Below, piece after piece: positions 56,773 through 64,000 of a stretch of 64,000 bases of DNA. Position 1 is the first letter of the stretch. Each line of letters starts with the position of its first letter. The notes beneath the pieces are model-generated. The model worked only from the letters and a program-made list of their open reading frames with translations. It was not told where the DNA came from and did no database searches. The DNA comes from Macrolepiota albuminosa (taxonomy: Eukaryota; Basidiomycota; Agaricomycetes; Agaricales; Agaricaceae): contig JAMWFC010000065.1 of assembly GCA_027475525.1 (NCBI GenBank), positions 190,188 through 254,187 on the forward strand. The letters are read 5' to 3'. A program made the translations under genes and the position numbers.

Positions 56773-58091
56773 CCAACGGACTAACAAGTTATCCCTTTCT
56801 ATGCCTGCACCATATGTCTACATACGCAATAAAATAAATTACTCTGAATGCATCCAATTCGAGAGCCCAAAGTGTCTCTACACAAGCACATCATATTTAC
56901 CCCGTCATTCCTCGAACCATGGGGCACAGAAGACCTTGACTTGCGCATGTATGCATCTTTCGTCAGTCAAAGTAAGGTAGGCATAAAGATGATGTTTCAG
57001 ATTCCTGCCCATGATAACGTGCTCACATTTTTCCCTCAATTACTCGTAGAAATCTGACAGAAGATTCACCAATGAACTTAATGACCTAATAATAGAGATT
57101 TGTCATCTAATATGAGATCGAGGATTATGAATAAAGATGAGTATAGGCCGTTGCAAGTATGGCATGGCCTAGATCTAACACTTATATCAGCACCATTGAC
57201 ATGTTGAGCGTATGTCAATTACTATATTGTTCTGTTCTTGACCGCAAATGCTTATGGAGGTTGTCAAGGGCTACAGCTAGATGGTTGTGTTTCTGCAGAT
57301 CTACACCTTGGGCTTCCGTAACTAACTGTCATTACACTATCATGATACTAAGGCTCCAACTGTCTATTACCTGGTATGGGTGTTGAGGGAGATGAATGCA
57401 CATTGGCAATGACTGACTACGCTGAAGCCAAGAATAATATGCAGCTCAGAGCCAGACATATGAAGGTTTACAAGGGTACAAGGTGAACCTTTGTAAGGCA
57501 CCAAACAAGTTGGTGCACTCAAAGCTTAAAAGTAAGCATGACGACAGAGAGTGCCTCATGACATACATTTCTGTTGAAGGTTAAGACTCTTTGGAATCTA
57601 GGTAGCATAACAACTGGAGTTATACTTGTGTAGAGTACGAGACAGACTCTACCCCCGCCTCTTAGCCCTGCATAGCGGCTTGCCGGCGGCAAAAATAGAA
57701 TTCATTCATTCAAATGGTATACGATTGTGTTCTACTCACAGTTTAATGTGTACGCGAAATGTCGATCGGAAGCGGCGATGAATTTAAATAGCAAAACTGG
57801 ACAGCGAGAATAGAAGATCATGGGGTGGGGGTATCTACGTATGCATGGATAGGTGATAAGTATGGAGCGCGTGAACGAAAGCAAGATGGATAATGCAAAG
57901 TATAAAAAATGAAATGTCGTGATCATGGTCGTATCGTGCGTTGTGTTATGTTGAACTGCATCAAGCGACAGTTGGAACGAAGAGACCAGTCTATAGGGTG
58001 GTGCAGTGCAAAATCATGAAAAGTCGTAATTCCTGAGGGAAATCAAAAAGAGTCCGTCAGTCAGACACCAGGGTATGGCCATCATCATCCA
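56773..58091. other. intergenic region
   Basis: No gene recognised. At about 57651-57716 a GC-rich segment (CATAGCGGCTTGCCGGCGGC) is followed by AAAAATAGAATTCATTCATTC, which resembles the 3' tail of a fungal non-LTR element with a simple-repeat end. This is a weak call from a tail alone. Confidence 0.3.
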
Positions 58092-59705
58092 TCAGCACCC
58101 CTCAAAGTGGCCAATACGGCCCTTCCCCGCTTCTGCCCTCCTCAAATCCCGAACCGTAACGTTGACTCCCCTGTAATCCTCCAACCACACTCCAGCTTCT
58201 CTACACCTCTCCAGCACCCTCTCCCAAAACCTCAGGACCATCATCGTCTGCCTACTCACTCCCTCCTCTCTCTCCCTCGCTCGCTCGCAGACTCTGAACC
58301 CGAACTTGCGGGTCTTGACACTCGCATTCTTGGCCCTCTCACGCACAAGGTCGACACCACGCCGCATGCCGTCGCTCTCATACGACATGTCCCGGACATA
58401 CCGCAGCGCGGGGAACGCCTCACGCCGGAGCAGACTCCCGACCTGCTCCAACAGTCCAAAATACTCTACTCTATCGTCCCTCAGTCTCTTATCGATATCG
58501 CGGATTCCAATAAGCTCAAGCGAAGGGTGCGTAGGCAACAACACGTGGGGCGCGATCCAGTCAGGGTTCTGCCAGTTCCATTCAGCGTCCGCGCTACATA
58601 TGAACTCCTTCAAATTAGGACACCATTCTGCGAGGGGTATAGAGAGCGGGGCGGGCGGAGGGTGCCACGGAGAGGTGAGGTAGTGTTCTTCAATGGTTGA
58701 TGACGAGTGTCCCAGTTCTAGTTGAATTAGTTTGGGTCCGTGTACTGCGAAGAAGCGCGAAAATCCTGAAGAGGCGTAGGAGAAATCTGCGGATAGGACG
58801 GAAAGGTTACGGAGGGAGGGCATGAGCCATGTTGCGAGGACTTCGAAGGTGGCGTTGTCGAGTGTTACTTTCAGTGAACGCAGGGAGGGGAGAGTTAGAG
58901 TTATTGGCGTGAAATCGGGGCACGAGGAAGAGTAGACTGAGGTGTGGAGGGAGAGGGAAGAAGATTTAGCAATGGACTGAAGATGCGTAGCGCAGAACGT
59001 AAGCTCGAGAAATTCAAGGCGCGCCGCGGCAGTTTCAAGCATCGGTGACATGTGGAGGTGAAATGATACGTCGTCGTAGTTTGTCCATGACAAACGGCGG
59101 AGGGAGTTGTTTGGATGCGCGAGAGCCGAAAGAAGTTCGCGTGGCGAGGATCGGGATCGTGAACCACACGGGTCGACGTCGTTGACGTTACGCCGGACAG
59201 AACGGTAATCGGAGTACACTTCGAGCCGTGGGGCACAGTCCAATATCGTTCGAAGATCAGCGGGGTCGCAGCGCTCAAGCGTAGGTGTCTCTATGTGTAA
59301 ACGTCTGATATACTTGCCGCACCCGGCGTTGGGCCCTGTGCCAGACAGAACTTGCGCAAGAGCATGTGCCTCACGGGCGCGGCTGATCCAGACAGATTCA
59401 AAAATAATTTCCTGTGCATAGGCAAGCCAGGCTTTGGATATCAATGCAAGACGGGTTTTGGCGCGTATGGCTGCGCGGTAGTGCGCTAGTCGCTGGAATA
59501 GATGGCAATGGGAGTGTGGTAGAGAAAGGAATGAAACGGTCCGGGTTGTGTCTGTGCAAGAAGAGGTGGCAAGGCGAAGAATGACAATCCATAGCTCTGG
59601 AGGGAGGTAATGGGGCGATGTGCGTAATGACTGCTCGAAATTTGTCTGGGAACGCGGCGAGGATCTAGACAAGATGCGTATGTTAGCAATGTCGCTCCAT
59701 TCCAA
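58092..59705 (-). CDS. F-box/LRR-like protein (5' exon unresolved)
   Basis: A long minus-strand frame of about 530 codons. The F-box-like segment YLPPELWIVILRLA...KAWLAYAQEIIFESVWI lies near its start, with the LPPELW and intervening helices usual in Agaricomycete F-box proteins. Leucine-rich repeats follow (LRRLSWTNYDDV, LRSLKVTLDNATF, LRNLSVLSADF, LIQLELGHSS, NLKEFICSAD) and a basic C-terminal helix. Family role: SCF ubiquitin ligase substrate receptor. The frame opens with TTG at 59705, not ATG, and GCTAAC plus TTGTCTAG around 59,690-59,670 looks like a branch point and acceptor. An upstream exon probably carries the start; I could not place it. The next in-frame Met is far downstream of the F-box. 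No internal stop. Confidence 0.8.
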   Translation of the reverse strand: MEWSDIANIRILSRSSPRSQTNFEQSLRTSPHYLPPELWIVILRLATSSCTDTTRTVSFLSLPHSHCHLFQRLAHYRAAIRAKTRLALISKAWLAYAQEIIFESVWISRAREAHALAQVLSGTGPNAGCGKYIRRLHIETPTLERCDPADLRTILDCAPRLEVYSDYRSVRRNVNDVDPCGSRSRSSPRELLSALAHPNNSLRRLSWTNYDDVSFHLHMSPMLETAAARLEFLELTFCATHLQSIAKSSSLSLHTSVYSSSCPDFTPITLTLPSLRSLKVTLDNATFEVLATWLMPSLRNLSVLSADFSYASSGFSRFFAVHGPKLIQLELGHSSSTIEEHYLTSPWHPPPAPLSIPLAEWCPNLKEFICSADAEWNWQNPDWIAPHVLLPTHPSLELIGIRDIDKRLRDDRVEYFGLLEQVGSLLRREAFPALRYVRDMSYESDGMRRGVDLVRERAKNASVKTRKFGFRVCERAREREEGVSRQTMMVLRFWERVLERCREAGVWLEDYRGVNVTVRDLRRAEAGKGRIGHFEGC

Positions 59706-62700
59706 ACAACGGAAGCTATGTAGAATCTGGTTCCGTCACTGCGTTCTACGTACTGATTGAGGTTTATTATACCTCTAATTAATAGCTACGCCAGATGGCA
59801 TAAGGCTGACCGTCCGCAGAGGGCCTCTGGGTACCCAGAAACAGAACGATGAGACAGACAATATGGAGCGGGGAACCCACCTTTTATTGCTTCGCTTGAC
59901 GGTGGCCACCAAACGCTGTATCTGTTCCACAGTATGCATGTCGGTCGCCACAAGCTCTTGTCAGGAGCACAGGATATCGCCCGGGGAGAATAGATGGCAG
60001 GTAATGGAGACGAAGAGAGAAGAGGCGAGAAGACTTTAGAGACCGGCCACAAGAAGGCACGTGATTTTGCCGCATTTGGCCATCTGATGCCGAGAAGAGC
60101 GGGTCTGACAGCATGCCCGACAAAGTCTCAAGGTGGAAACATCCAAGCCATCCTTTTTCTGTCATGTGTTCCCATCTCCCACCCCCCTTCGTCCACTCTC
60201 ACCTCCCTAGGTGCTGTGGTGGCGCACCATGCAAGCTTTCACATGTCCCCAATTTCAATTCTAGCCCACACGCCCACAATAGGCTCCATGAGTCGTGCAC
60301 GCTCGTGCACTGCTTCTTTCAAGGCCATGTGTCACTACAGCCCCCTTCGTTCTATTTTTTGCTTTCTTTGTCCTCGGGCAAAACCAATAAAGGCAGCCAT
60401 GTGAGGCTCCACGGGAAGATACTAACCGACTGTGACCATCGCTACGCGCTTATCTACCCTTGCTGGTAAGGTTGCGCTTATTTTGCATAAGTGACCCCAC
60501 AGTCTATTCATCCACGTCTACTGAACCCACCTCCACTCACCACACCACATCAACGCCGGGCTTGTGATTATTATCGTCATCCTTCTGATGAATTGCGGAG
60601 ACTCATCCTTTCGCTTCTCTTACGGAATAGGCCCCTCACGGGAAAATTTCTTTCCATATGTACCGTGGGCGTCTCCCTCCATTGGTACAACCATTTTTAT
60701 CTTTTTATTTTTGGTTACATTGCGCTCAAGCTCTGAATTTGAAGAGGAGGTTCTCGTGACCTTTAAGAGGACCATTTCGTCACTTCTTTCTCCGTGTGAC
60801 AAAAATAGGACAGGTATGGTAGACATAATGGAATCGAAAGTTGCCGCTATCAGCAGAGTCCCAAGCTTGTCAAAACATTATACATCGATATATTAAACCT
60901 TACTTTCCATCTATCCTATGCCACAACCTTACCTAAAAGTTTTCCGGAGATGCATGTTCTATCATGATGTTTTTGTCTCTCGTGCGATAGATGTACCAAC
61001 TATGCTCCGGGATCGGGGTTTTGTTCTATGAAGAAAACGATTTCTCAGGTCCCCGCTGGTGCCCGTTGTCACCCGTACGGATACCGATATATGTATAAAT
61101 AGACCCTGGGCATCATTCTCCCATGCGCTTGAACAAAAGAACAAGCGATTTGAGCGTGCGACCGGATATGCCACTGTTCTTCCGACTGCGGGGGCTGGGG
61201 TAACTTCGGGACTTCGAGAGGCTCGTGAGTTCTTTTTTCAGAGTTCCGTCAGAGGTGTCCGTTTGTCGGGGTGCTGTGAGGGATGGTGGGAAGGTGTGTG
61301 GAGTTTGTTGTTGGAGGCGGTGGTGTGCGGTGTGCAAATGTAAGTTCTTACGGTGATGGTTGCGGAGGTCAAGTTATGGTTCATCGCTTCGTCGCTCGAC
61401 ACAGCATCTCTGTAAATCAATGCTATGTACATCGAATGAGAGATTTTAAGGAGTCCTATCTCCTTATGGTTAAGATATGTGGTGTGTATAGTAAATACAT
61501 ACCGACTATGTAGTAGTACATTTGACCGATATCAGCTTGTAATATGCTTGATGAGGGGTCACGAGACGCCGCTCGAATACAGAGGCGGCTTGAGCGCTCG
61601 GGCGCTAACTTTCTCTTCTGTGCAGTTGGAAACTGGATTGCCAATCCGAGTCCCTCGCAGTATTGATGCGAAATGTAAGTTTTAATTTTATTTTAAGTTG
61701 CTCAAATGTAATTGAACGAAACTTAGATGTAAAATATAAAACCTCAGTTCACGAAGTTCTGGGGGTTTGAGTTACACGCGCGCACATGTTGTAATGAGAT
61801 TATAATTTTAATTGAGTTTATTTGAATGAAAACTAAGTTATCACTCGAAATGGGCTCAAAAAGTATTATTACTTAAATGCCCGAAGACAATCTATTTGCG
61901 TAAGGCCTAAGACGTCCGCTCCCTGGGGACTCCGAGCCGTGGCAAGGCGATTGCTTGCCAGGCTTCCCCGAAACCCTACTCCCTTTATACTCCTTCCCTC
62001 TACGCACGGACCGTATGAGTATTGCGTGTTTATTGTTTTTCGTTATTCTACGCGCCCGGACCTGGTTTTACCGGGCCTGGGCCCCGGTTGTTGCGCTGCC
62101 GGTACGCGTCGTAATGGCTGATGGTTTTACCCATTATTTTCTTCGGCCGAATCCTCCTCTCTCTCCTCGTTTCCCCTCCTGCTTCCCTTTCCTTTCTCTT
62201 GCTCTTTTTATTCTTCTTTTGGGTCCCGGGCACACGGTTGATCGTGGTGTGTGGTGGCGACGCGCAGGAGTACGATGAGTTTCGAGGTCGGGGCGACGGA
62301 TTGATGGGCGCGCTTCATAGGTGACGTGATCTCGGATTTTATGCCGAGATCTTGCCTTAGCCGAGCACAGCGACGGATTGATGGGCGCGCTTCATAGGTG
62401 ACGTGATCTCGGATTTTATGCCGAGATCTTGCCTTAGCCGAGCACAGCCACCCATCGGCTGCTGTCGTCCCATCAATTGGTGATCGCAATTCTTCCTGCA
62501 CACGTTTACTGCTCAGTGACTGGCGAGTCGCTCATTACATGGGCCGGGGTTGGTTTTTCTGGTGAGCTTTGCCCTGAGTCTACGGTTTTCGACTCTAACG
62601 CTTACAGTTTTCAGCGTTTTATTTGGATGTTTTGGGACTTTTGTGCTTTGTCTGTCTGCCTCGAGTGAGGCAGACGTATCAGTATGTCATGATCATACCG

Positions 62701-64000
62701 TATGTCTTTTAGTTTTCTTATGATACATCATATGCTCTCCCACATGTACTTATCCTGCCGGAACTTAGGTCATTAATTAGTACATTCTAAATACATAGCT
62801 ATAAAAACTGTCTCTCTTATACGAAATAATCTTTACTGCTTCAACTTGTGCTTTTGTGTTGTTTGGGGCCTCAGCCCAGACTCCGGCCAAATCACATTAG
62901 CCTTCTGTCAGTTGACTTTGCCGGGTGTCATACAGTGCCCGTTTGACGTAGATAACAGTGATAAGACATTAACTTGTTTGACCTGTACTTCAGGTTCAGG
63001 TTGAAGCTGAAATCCATGGTTTCAAACAGTGAGACCCACCACTTATTTCTCAGAAGTCTTCAGCAGGATTGCTCACGCCTAGGTTTATCCCGCAAGCATA
63101 AGCATAGCCATGACCGGGAATAACAATTGCTGCCAGATAGCACTCAAGCAGTAAGTATGTTGACCATGCGGTCACCGGGAAGACCTAGTGAAGATACACA
63201 GCTCCTTTAGTCAAGAGACTGGAGGCTATCGCTTGTCTGCGTGTGTTGTGGTTGTAACAATGTGCTTCCGACCAAGTTGATTTTCTTTTGGATGGAATCT
63301 CTCGATATCCGGAGTTTCCAGGTTTCCGACTTTGAATGGAGAGACTGTCGGAAAAGACTTGCGATTCAAGGTTAGACGTCGGCGAAAGTGCTTTGCCTTC
63401 TTCATGTATCGAGTTACCTATATGAGTGTTCGATTGTTTAACAAGAATAGGAGTTGCGTCGGCCAGATAATATCAGCTGATGAACGGAAAGAGGCAATTC
63501 CAAGCAGTAGTGTTTATAGTCTCGTAATCGTTACTGCATCAACAAGAGAAGATATAATTGAAGGTTGTCAATCGCCAGTTGAGAAACTTCAGGGTTCTTA
63601 CGTCGAGGACGCGATTCACCGCCCAAGAGCCAGAGCTTGTCAGATTATTGAATTGCAAGCATAAATTGCTGAGAATCATTCCCCGATGCCACAAGCCCGA
63701 GAGAATATCAGAATTCTCGACCGATCTCAACGAAGCTTAAGCAACAGTAGAAACCTCTATAAACATAGAAATAGAGATATTAGTTGATAGTCAAATTGTG
63801 GAAGGATGAGTCCGGGATAGTCGGGCCGTTGAGTAAGCACGGCAATCAAATATCAGCACAGACAACTCTTTCCTTCAACCCCTAGCCTCTGGATCATACT
63901 ATCGGCTGGTTCCACACTCCACGTCCGCGCGGCAGTAACGAGAGCCTCAAAGATTCGTAGCTACTCAGCAACCATGTCTGAATCAGTAGCTCCGTTCGTC
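59706..64000. other. region without a supported gene
   Basis: Several frames of 60-136 codons on both strands, none with a recognisable domain or a spliced continuation. A 110-codon frame at 63332-63664 is the most protein-like. CpG is present at normal frequency. One 77-bp duplication lies at 62295. Confidence 0.4.
62295..62448. repeat. 77-bp period tandem duplication
   Basis: GACGGATTGATGGGCGCGC occurs at 62295 and 62372, identical. Confidence 0.92.

Overview
This looks like nuclear DNA of a basidiomycete fungus, most likely an Agaricomycete. Genes are split by many 47-66 bp GT..AG introns. The recognisable genes are a NACHT/WD40 STAND receptor, an AA9 polysaccharide monooxygenase with a CBM1, a dienelactone hydrolase-like enzyme and F-box/LRR proteins. 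About half of the window is decayed LTR retrotransposon. The assembly has one 100-N gap (8551-8650) and sixteen two-copy tandem duplications that all have a period of exactly 77 bp. These look like unmerged k-mer overlaps from assembly rather than biology.

Layout. 1-4.3 kb: sparse sequence with one Ser/Pro-rich hypothetical gene (2608-3795). 4.4-8.2 kb: an AT-rich repeat block in which I find no CpG at all. 8.65-13 kb: after the gap, a spliced coiled-coil repeat-family gene with one internal stop, then repeats and microsatellites. 13.0-13.9 kb: a minisatellite of twelve units with higher-order structure. 14.3-18.4 kb: a six-exon NLR-like gene. 18.7-23.4 kb: two minus-strand genes sharing an N-terminal motif (MTEYD[YF]SPEA), one ending in an RS-like tail. 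26.1-28.6 kb: an F-box gene and an eight-exon hydrolase gene. 28.8-32.0 kb: Copia pol (minus strand) and two solo LTRs of one family, each with a perfect 5-bp target duplication. 32.0-42.4 kb: a decayed Ty3/Gypsy chromovirus with an additional ~990-codon ORF between the chromodomain and the 3' LTR. 42.4-54.1 kb: an almost CpG-free graveyard of two Copia elements in opposite orientation, each split by a solo LTR of another family. 55.3-56.8 kb: the AA9-CBM1 gene. 58.1-59.7 kb: an F-box/LRR gene. 59.7-64 kb: no convincing gene.

How it fits together. The host genes are ordinary saprotrophic/regulatory fungal genes in CpG-containing sequence. The old Copia blocks show strong C:G to T:A decay. The Gypsy element is mainly broken by single-transition nonsense codons. 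Nested insertions can be ordered from target duplications, and removing a solo LTR plus one target copy restores the interrupted Copia reading frame. I see no clearly new multi-gene system. The most unusual items are the extra ORF of the chromovirus, the sharp CpG-depletion boundary inside one Copia element, and the uniform 77-bp duplications.
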